64,000 bases of DNA, from positions 1 through 64,000 of the forward strand of contig CAYZBM010000001.1 of assembly GCA_964476705.1 (NCBI GenBank), given 5' to 3'. A program made the position numbers and the translations under genes. This DNA comes from CAYZBM01 sp964476705. Lineage in GTDB: Bacteria; Pseudomonadota; Alphaproteobacteria; Rickettsiales; UBA6187. The notes below the pieces were generated by a model. It ran no database searches and was not told the DNA's origin. It saw only the letters and a program-made list of their open reading frames with translations. How positions within the stretch are numbered: the first letter of the stretch is position 1; each line of letters opens with the position of its first letter. Of this stretch, positions 8,436 through 17,515 are shown in pieces.

Positions 8436-11400
8436 ATGGCAAAAACAAAATTTAATTCCATTCCCGAAATTATAATACATATACAATCTTTATATGTCGA
8501 CCCTACACGACAACCTCAAACATTTGTAACAAATTTTAATAAAAATTTATTTGAGTTTAATATAAATTTTGAAGATTTTAGACAAAATTTTATTGATGGC
8601 AGTACTCTAAAAAATACCTTATTAGATCATTATATTAATAATAACCGACCATTACAAAACAACATAAGAAATAATATTCTTAATCTCGAAACTATAAATC
8701 AACAAACTGAGCATCTAACAAAAGATTTTAATAATCGAATTTATCCACAATTAATAGCAGATATTGCAATAAATTGTAGTTTTACTAGAGAGCAAATTAT
8801 ATCTTGTAAAGACGAGTACTTACTGGAACAGTATTTACGACTAGATACTCCTAATTTTAGCGAATATATAAATATAATAAAAAAACTAAAAAGAACTCAA
8901 GATCAAGACACAAAGAATCATACTCCCGTTACTAACAAAACAAGTAATGAAGAAGAAGTCCAAAAATTCGAAAGAAAACAATTAGCAATGATGGGCAAAG
9001 TTAAAGATCATTTTATTATAAAAAAAATGATTAATTCTTTAACTCAAGCAATAAATACTAAAGATGAATTATTTTTAAGAGTCTTTTTAATAGAATCCAG
9101 GAAAAAAGAATTTAAAGATACTGATCAAGAAAGTCTAGCCGAATCTATAAGACAAATAGATGATTTAAACATCAATGAAGACTCCAAACAACGTTTTAAA
9201 AATTTAGTAAAAGTATATTTTCTAGATAAGCAAATTTATAAATTAAAACAAGCTGTACATACAAGAACTCGCGATAATGAGGACCTTAGAAGATTTAAAA
9301 ATGAACTTAATTTTGATGGTTCTTTAAATATAGATGGTCTTTATACCCAAGCTTTTGTCGAGCAAGATGCTTTATTTGATGATGATTATAGAAAAATATA
9401 CCTGTATGACCCTACATATCCTGACTCTTTAATGGTTAAGTTATCTTCTTTGTTACAAGAGCAGAATAATCAACAAAATGTCAAAATAACAACTCCTGAA
9501 AATATAATTACTTATACTAAAAAAGGAGGCGCAGAAGAGACCAGTTATTTTTCAAGAAAATCTAAATTCCCGCATCAAGAACATGATGAGCAAGGAAATG
9601 TTATTAAAACAACATTCAGGGATAATGGTCTTAATGGCTTTAACGAAATAGAGCCAAATAAATTAAATTTATTACCTATATTAATTGGCGCCCATTGGGT
9701 ATTAATGCTAGTAGACCTAAGGGACAAAGAAAATCCTACCCTTTGTTATATAGACCCTTTAGCTTACGAAACAAAGGCAACTGGAAAAGAAAAAAGTGAT
9801 TTTGATAAAGCAGCTGAATGTAAAATAGGGATTACAGATCTAGTAAAAACCTTTTTAAGAGAAAAATATTCTATAACAATTGAAGACAAAAATGAAATAG
9901 ACGTATTTGATAATAGATATCAACCGCAAACAGATTCTATAAATTGCGGCCCATGGGTCATACATATTATTGATCGTATAACAAAAAATCTTTCTGATCT
10001 TTTAATAAACAAAAATTATCTTCATGCTCTTTTAGAAAATGAAAAGACACTAGCTTCTGGACCTAATAGACAAGAAAATTTAAATAACATTCTTCAAAAG
10101 CAAAGAGACATGTTAGTTAAATCTTTTACCTTAGAATATATTGAGTATTTATATTGTTTTCGTAATTTATGGCCAGAATTAGGAATTACAGAAGAAAAGG
10201 ACATAGAAACTTTTCTAACAAGATTGGTAGCCCAATCTCCAACTCTTCAAAGTATAGAAAGAAAAGCAGCCAACCTTGTAGCTACCGCAAAACAAAAAGC
10301 ATCTCGCGACCAACCAGAAGATTTAGATTTAGAATTAGCCTTAAGTTTAAGCGCAAAACATCACCAACCTGAAAGTGATTTTGACTTAGCAGTAAAAAAA
10401 TCAATGGAAGCTGAAAGAACGAGAGCAGAAACCGCTGCGGCAAGCAGCAATGCTACTACCGGCATAAGTTTCGAAAAAAGAGCAGCTATTGTTAAGAAGG
10501 GCTCTAATATTACGGGTACGAAGGATGATCAAACTTATCCTGGCCAAACTGAAGCTATGATTAACTCAATGATAGGAAAATTAAGAGCAACTCCCCAACA
10601 ATCTAAAGTAATAAACCCAGGTTCTGATACTACCGCAAGTACGGCAGCTGCAGGCGCTGGAGCCGCGGCAACTAATAAAGTGTCTCAAACGCCTCTACCA
10701 ACAACCTTAACTCCACCAGCTAGCGCGCCAACTACTTTAACTACAAGCAACACTACCGTAGCTTCTACTACAAATGATGATTTAGAAGCATTAGATATTA
10801 TAGGATTATACCATAGAATAGATGATTCTTCAGATAAGACTAACCTTATTCCAGAATATAAAGCTCTAAGAAAAAACATAGAAAACCTAATAAAAGATAA
10901 AGGTGAAGAGAGTTTTACTGAGCTACTAAATCTTATTACCTCTAAGCAGACAGATTCTGCTAATAATATCTTATTAGCATACAACGATGTACATAATTTA
11001 ATTAAGTATTATTTTACAGTCTTATTAAATAGTGACCAAACTAAAATTAAAAAAGCTATATGTGATAAATATAGAGATATTGATAATCCAACCAATGAAA
11101 AGCTTATTAACAATAATTATACCCCAGAAGATATTGATGGAAGGATTATCATTACCCCAGTTGAGTATATAAAATTATTGATAAACATATATCGCATGAC
11201 ATATTTCAAAAAAGAAAAGTCTAGCTATTATGAAGCCAATATTTTTAACAGCGAAATCGGAACAATTCAAGAAGACGTTATAAGTATTAAAGAACAAAAA
11301 AATGCTAATTTGCGTGAAAACAGAGAATTAGTAGATTTTTTAAATGCTGAAAAAGATAAGTCTACAACAACATCAACTCAAAGTACAACTTCAACCTCAA

Positions 11401-13535
11401 ATGCTGGTGCCGCAGTCGCTACCGCATCGATCGCACCTACTTCTGCAACTTCAACCGTAGCTGAATCTGTAACCTCTACAACTTCCCCTTCACCACAAGG
11501 AGCTGGAACAGCAAGTTCTACAACCGCATCTACTACAGATGACAACTTGGATTCTATGACTCCTTTAAATTTACTGAAGCATATTGATAATCATCCAGAA
11601 AACAAAGATAGATGTCTAGAAATATTAAAACAAAAATTAGAAGCTATAATAAATAGTGGTACTGATTTATCTAATTTTATGGATTTATTACGTGAGATTG
11701 AGAAAGATAAAACTTCTACATCACAAAATGATGTTGATTTAGTAAAATATTATTTTACTGTCCTAGATAATAGCGATAATCAACAATTAAAAAATGCTAT
11801 TTATGATAGATATAAAGGTTCCATTCATAACGATAATTTTTATGGATTTTTTAACGAATATCTAAAAGAAAATGATGGAAAAGAAGCAGCTAAAATAGTC
11901 CTATTATTTTGCCTAAAGTGCTTTAAAAGCGAAAAAGAAGCATTTACGTTTAGTAACCAAATGAATATAAACACTCTTTTCCAGAATGTTTGTGGCAAGA
12001 TAGATCAGAAAACTTTAGTACTTGGAAAAAATTCTCTTGGTGATGCTATTCTAAAAAATTTTTTATTACAAAAAGAAAATTTTGAAAAAGATATAGCCGA
12101 TAATACAACTGCTAATAACTCAAGTTCTATTGGGGCTGCAGCAGCTACTACCAAAAGTATATCTAAAAGAAGAGTTCATTTTCCTGATAAGTTTCCAGAA
12201 CCAAAATTATATGAAATAGTACCTCCTGAATATGATTATAATATTAATAGTATTATTTCTGATGATGAGGAGGAGGAGTACGAAGAAGGTATTAAAAATA
12301 CATCTACAGATATCGCTAACCTTACAATTCAAGGTTTAAGTTTTGCAAGTTCTCAGACAATGGCGTCAGCTGCAGATTCAAGTATAACGTCAACTTCTGC
12401 AGCTAAATTAACTAAAGAAAAATTAGACTTTTTTGCTCCAGTTAGCGAGATAAATTCTAGGCCTGCACCTAAAATTGAGGCTTTGCTAGTACCAACATTA
12501 ACTCCACCTACTACAGCCGCCACTTCAAATGCCGGAGCTGCGGCTTCTACTTCTAGTACTACTTCAACAAATCCTAAAACAACCATCAAAAGACCTGAGC
12601 CTAGACCAAGCTTTGCAACCGCTTTGCCGGATCTACCACCCAATCCAGGAACGGCAGCTACATCATCAACGCCGGCCCCAGCTTTAGCAAATCCTGCAAA
12701 TATAATAGATAAAAATCAGTTCATAAGAGATATAATATTTGATCTTCTTAATAATGTTAACCTAACCAATCCAAAAGCCCCAAATAATCTTTATAATACT
12801 GCTGCTAAATATGTCGGCCAAGAAGAACAAATTAAAGCCACAGCCGCCGCAATAATTAATATTGTTAGAGATTATATTTTCTACGAAGAAATTCCTAGAT
12901 ATTTTGGTAATGAAAATACTATTAACCAAGTCTTGATAAATTTGATACAAGATCCAAATGCCCCTACCTCACAAATATCCTTTAAACATTTATTAATGCA
13001 AAGATTAGTCGATAATTTAGATAGAGCTGGTAGTCTTAAAGATGATAAACCAACAGCTCCTTACCCTGGTATTGGCGCTACTGTTACAGCAGTTCAATTA
13101 GATAAAGGAGATGGAAGAGGATTACAAATATTTTACCAAGTTACATCTGTTATTCACGGAGGGCCAGCATTTAATGTCGGCTTAAAGGAAGGAGAGATAT
13201 TAAGTCACATTAAAAATGCAGATGGTACAAAAGGAGATGACTTAAATAATCCCGAAATTATTAAAGGTACCTTTAGACAATTTACCTCTAAATCCATTAA
13301 TTTTGTGGTATTAGACAAGAATCTACAAGAAAAAAATATAACTTCCGGTCGCAATCTAATCGATGCCAATGCACTTGACGAACATAGACAACCAAAACCT
13401 TGCGTAAAAAACTATAAACCTCAAGATTTTGCAATAACTCAAGTAAGAGCAGTAACTCCTGGATCACTTGAAGATACCTATGCCAAAAGTTTGGGAGCTA
13501 ACAGTCCTATATTAGATTCCACTTTTTTCGGCTAA
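8436..13535 (+). CDS. Giant CE-clan protease protein with UIM-like and PDZ-like parts
   Basis: 1699 residues, no signal peptide or membrane segment. After a helical N-terminal region comes a C48/Ulp1-type peptidase with a complete catalytic set: His420-Trp421 in GAHWVLML, Asp440 in CYIDPL, Gln498 and Cys504 in QTDSINCGPW. Two matches to the ubiquitin-interacting core (hydrophobic-x-x-Ala-x-x-x-Ser) follow at residues 628-643 (LELALSLS) and 645-660 (FDLAVKKS). Two related helical modules (781-975 and 1035-1225) are separated by Ala/Ser/Thr-rich linkers. An RVHF motif (1246-1249), an acidic patch near 1275 and a PDZ-like domain (about 1545-1630, GGPAFNVGLKEGE) complete it. CE-clan enzymes of intracellular bacteria usually act on host ubiquitin or ubiquitin-like proteins, for example Orientia OtDUB, RickCE and Wolbachia CidB. 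An effector role is inferred. The gene is monocistronic and no CidA-like partner precedes it. Confidence 0.85.
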   Translation: MAKTKFNSIPEIIIHIQSLYVDPTRQPQTFVTNFNKNLFEFNINFEDFRQNFIDGSTLKNTLLDHYINNNRPLQNNIRNNILNLETINQQTEHLTKDFNNRIYPQLIADIAINCSFTREQIISCKDEYLLEQYLRLDTPNFSEYINIIKKLKRTQDQDTKNHTPVTNKTSNEEEVQKFERKQLAMMGKVKDHFIIKKMINSLTQAINTKDELFLRVFLIESRKKEFKDTDQESLAESIRQIDDLNINEDSKQRFKNLVKVYFLDKQIYKLKQAVHTRTRDNEDLRRFKNELNFDGSLNIDGLYTQAFVEQDALFDDDYRKIYLYDPTYPDSLMVKLSSLLQEQNNQQNVKITTPENIITYTKKGGAEETSYFSRKSKFPHQEHDEQGNVIKTTFRDNGLNGFNEIEPNKLNLLPILIGAHWVLMLVDLRDKENPTLCYIDPLAYETKATGKEKSDFDKAAECKIGITDLVKTFLREKYSITIEDKNEIDVFDNRYQPQTDSINCGPWVIHIIDRITKNLSDLLINKNYLHALLENEKTLASGPNRQENLNNILQKQRDMLVKSFTLEYIEYLYCFRNLWPELGITEEKDIETFLTRLVAQSPTLQSIERKAANLVATAKQKASRDQPEDLDLELALSLSAKHHQPESDFDLAVKKSMEAERTRAETAAASSNATTGISFEKRAAIVKKGSNITGTKDDQTYPGQTEAMINSMIGKLRATPQQSKVINPGSDTTASTAAAGAGAAATNKVSQTPLPTTLTPPASAPTTLTTSNTTVASTTNDDLEALDIIGLYHRIDDSSDKTNLIPEYKALRKNIENLIKDKGEESFTELLNLITSKQTDSANNILLAYNDVHNLIKYYFTVLLNSDQTKIKKAICDKYRDIDNPTNEKLINNNYTPEDIDGRIIITPVEYIKLLINIYRMTYFKKEKSSYYEANIFNSEIGTIQEDVISIKEQKNANLRENRELVDFLNAEKDKSTTTSTQSTTSTSNAGAAVATASIAPTSATSTVAESVTSTTSPSPQGAGTASSTTASTTDDNLDSMTPLNLLKHIDNHPENKDRCLEILKQKLEAIINSGTDLSNFMDLLREIEKDKTSTSQNDVDLVKYYFTVLDNSDNQQLKNAIYDRYKGSIHNDNFYGFFNEYLKENDGKEAAKIVLLFCLKCFKSEKEAFTFSNQMNINTLFQNVCGKIDQKTLVLGKNSLGDAILKNFLLQKENFEKDIADNTTANNSSSIGAAAATTKSISKRRVHFPDKFPEPKLYEIVPPEYDYNINSIISDDEEEEYEEGIKNTSTDIANLTIQGLSFASSQTMASAADSSITSTSAAKLTKEKLDFFAPVSEINSRPAPKIEALLVPTLTPPTTAATSNAGAAASTSSTTSTNPKTTIKRPEPRPSFATALPDLPPNPGTAATSSTPAPALANPANIIDKNQFIRDIIFDLLNNVNLTNPKAPNNLYNTAAKYVGQEEQIKATAAAIINIVRDYIFYEEIPRYFGNENTINQVLINLIQDPNAPTSQISFKHLLMQRLVDNLDRAGSLKDDKPTAPYPGIGATVTAVQLDKGDGRGLQIFYQVTSVIHGGPAFNVGLKEGEILSHIKNADGTKGDDLNNPEIIKGTFRQFTSKSINFVVLDKNLQEKNITSGRNLIDANALDEHRQPKPCVKNYKPQDFAITQVRAVTPGSLEDTYAKSLGANSPILDSTFFG

Positions 13536-13609
13536 TAATCATCATCCACCTACCCTTTTTGCCCTGGCAAAAATTCCCTTGCTAAATAACCTTGATCGGC
13601 CTATAAAAC

Positions 13610-13745
13610 ATTTTAAAAAATATAGTAGATAAATAGTAGATCACTGATCTGCTAATCGTATTTACTTATAGTATAATAATTAATCATTTCTATGATGCTA
13701 CATATCCTGAAATAACATATTCTTATGTTTTGTTCAGGATCCACA
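13610..13745. repeat. Dispersed repeat family B, copy 2
   Basis: Shares the ordered blocks of 641-795. It contains the palindrome AGATCACTGATCT and a hairpin with arms ATCCTGAA (13704-13711) and TTCAGGAT (13733-13740) plus inner AACATA/TATGTT pairing. It fills the gap between the giant gene and serC and reaches to within 40 bp of the serC start. Confidence 0.6.
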
Positions 13746-13783
13746 TCAATATAGACCAATATTTAAGGGTAATATTTAAGATC

Positions 13784-14944
13784 ATGAAACCACAAATAAA
13801 ACCAAATAATCCTTGTTTTTCATCAGGTCCTTGTGCTAAACGCCCAGGCTGGAGTCTAGATGCTTTAAAAGATGCACCTATTGGTAGGTCGCACCGGGCT
13901 AAAGTTGGTAAAGTAAAATTACAAGAAGTAATTGACCGTACCCGTAAAATCTTGAGGATTCCTGAAGATTATTTAATTGGTATTGTTCCTGGTTCTGACA
14001 CTGGGGCTGTTGAGATGGCTTTATGGAATTTATTGGGCGAACGCGGAGTTGATGTTTGTTCATGGGAAAGTTTTGGCGAAGGCTGGGTAACAGATGTACA
14101 AAAACAATTAAAACTTGATGATATTCGTAGTTTTAAAGTAAAATATGGGCAATTGCCTGATTTATCGATGGTAAATACCCATAGAGACGTTGTATTTACG
14201 TGGAATGGCACAACTTCTGGAGTTAAAGTTCCTGATGGTAATTGGATCGATAAAGGTCGTTCAGGCCTTACTATTTGCGATGCAACCAGCGCTGTATTTG
14301 CTATGGATTTACCTTGGGATAAATTAGATGTAACTACCTGGTCGTGGCAAAAAGTTATGGGCGGCGAAGGCGCACACGGAATGTTAGTATTGTCTAAAAG
14401 AGCGGTTAAACGCTTAGAAAGCTACCAACCACGTTGGCCATTACCAAAAATCTTTAGACTTACTAAATCAGGTAAAGTTATGGAAGAAATCTTTAGAGGC
14501 GATACTATTAATACACCTTCTATGCTTTGTGTTGAAGATGCTTTAGATGGCTTAAAATGGGCCGAAGAAATTGGCGGTTTACCTGCATTAATTAAACGTT
14601 CAGAAAATAATTTGAATATTATTAAAGAATGGGTTAAAAACTCTAGCTGGATTGATTTTTTAGCAGAAAAGAACGAAACTATATCTAATACTTCAATCTG
14701 TTTACATATAGTAGACCCAGATTACCTAAAATTATCTCCGGAAGCCCAAGCTGATGGAATAAAAAAAATCACTTCTCTTCTTGAAAGCGAAAAAGTTGCT
14801 TATGATATAGCTTCCTATCGCGATGCTCCTTCTGGCCTTAGAATTTGGGGCGGAGCTACAGTTGAAACTAGTGATGTAGAAAAATTACTCCCATGGCTTG
14901 ATTGGGCGTTTAACGAGGTAAAAACAAAACTAATTCAAAACTAA
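13784..14944 (+). CDS. serC: Phosphoserine aminotransferase
   Basis: 386 residues from the ATG at 13784. An in-frame ATG at 13730 lies inside the upstream repeat hairpin and would add 18 residues unlike the family, so it was rejected. A PLP-dependent class V aminotransferase that converts 3-phosphohydroxypyruvate and glutamate to phosphoserine. Family landmarks are [13 protein letters not shown] at the N-terminus, a PGSDTGA turn, and the PLP lysine in [14 protein letters not shown] (Lys190). The longer alphaproteobacterial/archaeal SerC type fits better than the E. coli type. serA follows after 53 bp, so the first two steps of serine synthesis are co-transcribed. No serB was seen in the window. 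Confidence 0.93.
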   Translation: MKPQIKPNNPCFSSGPCAKRPGWSLDALKDAPIGRSHRAKVGKVKLQEVIDRTRKILRIPEDYLIGIVPGSDTGAVEMALWNLLGERGVDVCSWESFGEGWVTDVQKQLKLDDIRSFKVKYGQLPDLSMVNTHRDVVFTWNGTTSGVKVPDGNWIDKGRSGLTICDATSAVFAMDLPWDKLDVTTWSWQKVMGGEGAHGMLVLSKRAVKRLESYQPRWPLPKIFRLTKSGKVMEEIFRGDTINTPSMLCVEDALDGLKWAEEIGGLPALIKRSENNLNIIKEWVKNSSWIDFLAEKNETISNTSICLHIVDPDYLKLSPEAQADGIKKITSLLESEKVAYDIASYRDAPSGLRIWGGATVETSDVEKLLPWLDWAFNEVKTKLIQN

Positions 14945-14997
14945 AAACTTGATTAAAATTTATTGTTAAAAGAAAAAAGAATTTAAGGAAGAAAAAA

Positions 14998-16575
14998 ATG
15001 CCTACAGTATTAATAGCGGATAAAATGAGTCCAAGAGCGGCAGAAGTTTTTGCTGAAAATAATATTAAAGTTGACATTAAAACTGGTTTAACTGAAGACG
15101 AGATTTGCAAAATAATCCATGATTATGATGGAGTTGCAGTTCGTTCTTCAACTAAGATTACTGAAAAGATTTTATCTCTAGGTAAAAAATTAAAAGTAGT
15201 TGGTAGAGCTGGTATCGGTATTGACAATGTTGATAAAAATGCTGCAACTAAATATGGCGTTGTCGTGATGAACACCCCATTTGGTAATTCAATAACTACT
15301 GCCGAACATTCAATTGCTATGTTATTGTCATTAGCTCGCCAAATCCCAGTAGCCAACGCTTCAACCCATGACAGTAAATGGGAAAAAAATAGATTTATGG
15401 GCGTTGAAGTTGCAAGTAAAACCTTAGGCCTTATTGGCTGCGGTAATATTGGCGCAATAGTTGCAGATAGAGCGCAAGGTTTAAAAATGAAAGTAATTGC
15501 TTACGATCCATTTTTAAATGAAGAAAGAGCTAAAGAGCTAAATGTTGAAAAAATTGAACTGGCTGAATTATTAAAAAGAAGTGATTTTATCTCATTACAT
15601 ACTCCTCTTAACGAGCAAACTAAAAATATTTTAAACGCCACTACTTTAAAACAAACTAAAAAAGGCGTCAGAATTATTAACTGCGCAAGGGGCGGTTTAA
15701 TTGTAGAAAAAGATTTAAAAGAAGCAATTCTATCTGGTCATGTTGCAGGCGCTGCTCTTGATGTATTTGAAGAAGAGCCAGCAGTAAATAATATTCTATT
15801 TGGTATGGAGCAAGTTGTTTGTACTCCCCATTTAGGGGCCTCAACTTCTGAAGCCCAAGAAAATGTAGCTATTCAAGTAGCTGAACAAATGGCTGATTAT
15901 TTAAATAATGGCACTGTAACTAATGCCGTAAATATACCATCTGTCTCTGCTGAAGATGCAGTTAAATTAAAACCTTATTTATTATTAGGCGAACAGCTTG
16001 GTGATTTTTGTGGGCAAATAGTAAGTAGTGCTATTAAAACTATCACTATCGAATATGAAGGTGATGTTTCGGCTTTAAATATTAAACCAATATCTGCAGT
16101 AATTTTAAAAGGCGTTTTAAGTCATAATATTGACTCAGTAAATATGATTAACGCTCCAGTTATTGCCAAAAGCCGTGGTATTGAAGTTAAAGAAATCCGT
16201 AATGATAAAAAACAAACTTATCAAACTTTAATTAAAGTAACCGTAACTAGCGACAAAGATGTCGACTATGTTTCTGGAACTTTATTTAATGGCGACAAAC
16301 CAAGAATAGTAGAAGTAAATACCGTAAAATTAGAAGCTAGTCTTAATGGTAAAATGTTGTATATTAACAATGAAGATAAACCAGGCTTAATTGGTAATTT
16401 AGGCAAATTGCTAGGTGATGCTAAAATAAATATTGCTAATTTTCATTTAGGACGTAATGATAAAAAAAGCGGTGCTTTAGCTTTACTTGAAATTGACAAT
16501 GATATTAATGAAGCTTTATTAGGATCAATTGGTAAATTACCTAGTGTTACATGCGTAAAATTACTTAAATTTTAG
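14998..16575 (+). CDS. serA: D-3-phosphoglycerate dehydrogenase
   Basis: 525 residues, the long form of the enzyme. It has an N-terminal substrate domain, then an NAD-binding Rossmann domain with GLIGCGNIGAIVADRA. The catalytic Arg lies in INCARGG, the Glu follows in the D-isomer dehydrogenase signature, and the His is in TPHLGASTSEAQ. A regulatory intervening domain and a C-terminal ACT domain (MLYINNEDKPGLIGNLGKLL) make serine feedback control likely. It oxidises 3-phosphoglycerate at the first step of serine synthesis. A good AAGGAAG ribosome-binding site precedes the ATG. It is in an apparent operon with serC. Most obligately intracellular Rickettsiales lack this pathway. Confidence 0.96.
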   Translation: MPTVLIADKMSPRAAEVFAENNIKVDIKTGLTEDEICKIIHDYDGVAVRSSTKITEKILSLGKKLKVVGRAGIGIDNVDKNAATKYGVVVMNTPFGNSITTAEHSIAMLLSLARQIPVANASTHDSKWEKNRFMGVEVASKTLGLIGCGNIGAIVADRAQGLKMKVIAYDPFLNEERAKELNVEKIELAELLKRSDFISLHTPLNEQTKNILNATTLKQTKKGVRIINCARGGLIVEKDLKEAILSGHVAGAALDVFEEEPAVNNILFGMEQVVCTPHLGASTSEAQENVAIQVAEQMADYLNNGTVTNAVNIPSVSAEDAVKLKPYLLLGEQLGDFCGQIVSSAIKTITIEYEGDVSALNIKPISAVILKGVLSHNIDSVNMINAPVIAKSRGIEVKEIRNDKKQTYQTLIKVTVTSDKDVDYVSGTLFNGDKPRIVEVNTVKLEASLNGKMLYINNEDKPGLIGNLGKLLGDAKINIANFHLGRNDKKSGALALLEIDNDINEALLGSIGKLPSVTCVKLLKF

Positions 16576-16606
16576 TGAATTATAATAACATAAATATATA
16601 TTACTT

Positions 16607-16951
16607 ATGACTATTGGAACTAAACTATATACTAAGCTTTTTGGATTGCTTGTAGGTAAGGATAAATTTGGTAATTCTTACTATACTGGCAAGCGTACTG
16701 ATAGCTTTGGCCGCAAAAAAAGATGGGTAATCTATAAAGGTAAAAATGATCCAACTATAGTTCCGCCAGCTTGGCATGGTTGGTTACATTATACTACTGA
16801 CAAAATTCTAAATGATAATTATGCTTGGCAGAAAGATGCTATGCCTAATCAAACTGGAACTAAAAATGCTTACCTACCTAAGGGACATGTACTTAAAGGT
16901 GGGCATAGAGCTAAAGCTACTGGTGATTATCAAGCATGGAGACCAGAATAA
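16607..16951 (+). CDS. Complex I accessory subunit NDUFA12
   Basis: 114 residues matching the NDUFA12/B17.2 family: KLFGLLVGKDKFGNSYYTG near the N-terminus, the WVIYKG turn, then PPAWHGWLHYTTD and a C-terminal GDYQAWRPE. The protein joins the NADH:ubiquinone oxidoreductase arm in mitochondria and in Alphaproteobacteria, and marks the window as alphaproteobacterial. It lies 31 bp after serA and 54 bp before mlaD. The NDUFA12-mlaD-DUF2155 neighbourhood is common in this class, so the order is ancestral rather than acquired. Confidence 0.93.
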   Translation: MTIGTKLYTKLFGLLVGKDKFGNSYYTGKRTDSFGRKKRWVIYKGKNDPTIVPPAWHGWLHYTTDKILNDNYAWQKDAMPNQTGTKNAYLPKGHVLKGGHRAKATGDYQAWRPE

Positions 16952-17005
16952 TTCAATTATTTAAGTTTAATATAAATGCTACTTTAACATTAGAATGGAC
17001 CAAAT

Positions 17006-17515
17006 ATGAAGCAGAATTTTATTGAAACTTTAATTGGGGCCGTAGTTATAGCGGTTGCATTATTTTTTGTGTATATTGCTTATCAAAGTGGTAATATTGG
17101 CCAGAGAATGAATGGTTATCTAATCCAAGCTAAATTTAATGAAATCGGCGGAATTTCAGTTGGCAGTGATGTAAGGGTCGGCGGAGTAAAAATTGGGACA
17201 GTAACACAGCAAAATATCGATCCTAAAACCTATCAAGTAATCTTAAGTTTTGACATTAAAAAAGATATAAAATTACCAACAGATAGCTCAGCGGCGGTAG
17301 TTAGTGACGGTTTACTTGGCGGTAAATATATAGCACTTATGCCAGGAGCTGATGATGAAATGCTTCAAAATAATGGAACTATTGAAGTTACCCAAGATTC
17401 AATCAATCTTGAATCTTTAATTGGTAAATTTGCCTTTGGTAGCGTAAATGATTCCAAAAAAACTGACAATAAGTCCTCAAATAATCCTGAAAATAACAAT
17501 GTCGAAAAAGAATAG
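17006..17515 (+). CDS. mlaD: MlaD-type lipid-binding MCE protein
   Basis: 169 residues with one N-terminal membrane anchor (about 9-28) and a single MCE domain beginning LIQAKFNEIGGISVGSDV. A typical VGGVKIGTV turn and SDGLLGGKYIAL follow. A hydrophilic Asn/Lys/Ser-rich tail ends the protein. MlaD is the periplasmic hexameric part of the Mla ABC system that moves phospholipids between inner and outer membranes. MlaE, F and C are not adjacent, which is usual where mlaD sits with NDUFA12. The stop overlaps the next gene's start by 17 nt. Confidence 0.9.
   Translation: MKQNFIETLIGAVVIAVALFFVYIAYQSGNIGQRMNGYLIQAKFNEIGGISVGSDVRVGGVKIGTVTQQNIDPKTYQVILSFDIKKDIKLPTDSSAAVVSDGLLGGKYIALMPGADDEMLQNNGTIEVTQDSINLESLIGKFAFGSVNDSKKTDNKSSNNPENNNVEKE

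Noticed and set aside
12353..12643. Minus-strand open frame inside the giant gene
   Set aside because: It is the complement of an Ala/Thr-rich linker; stop-free composition explains it.
13730..13783. Upstream ATG of serC
   Set aside because: It lies in a repeat hairpin and adds residues unlike the SerC family; the ATG at 13784 fits better.
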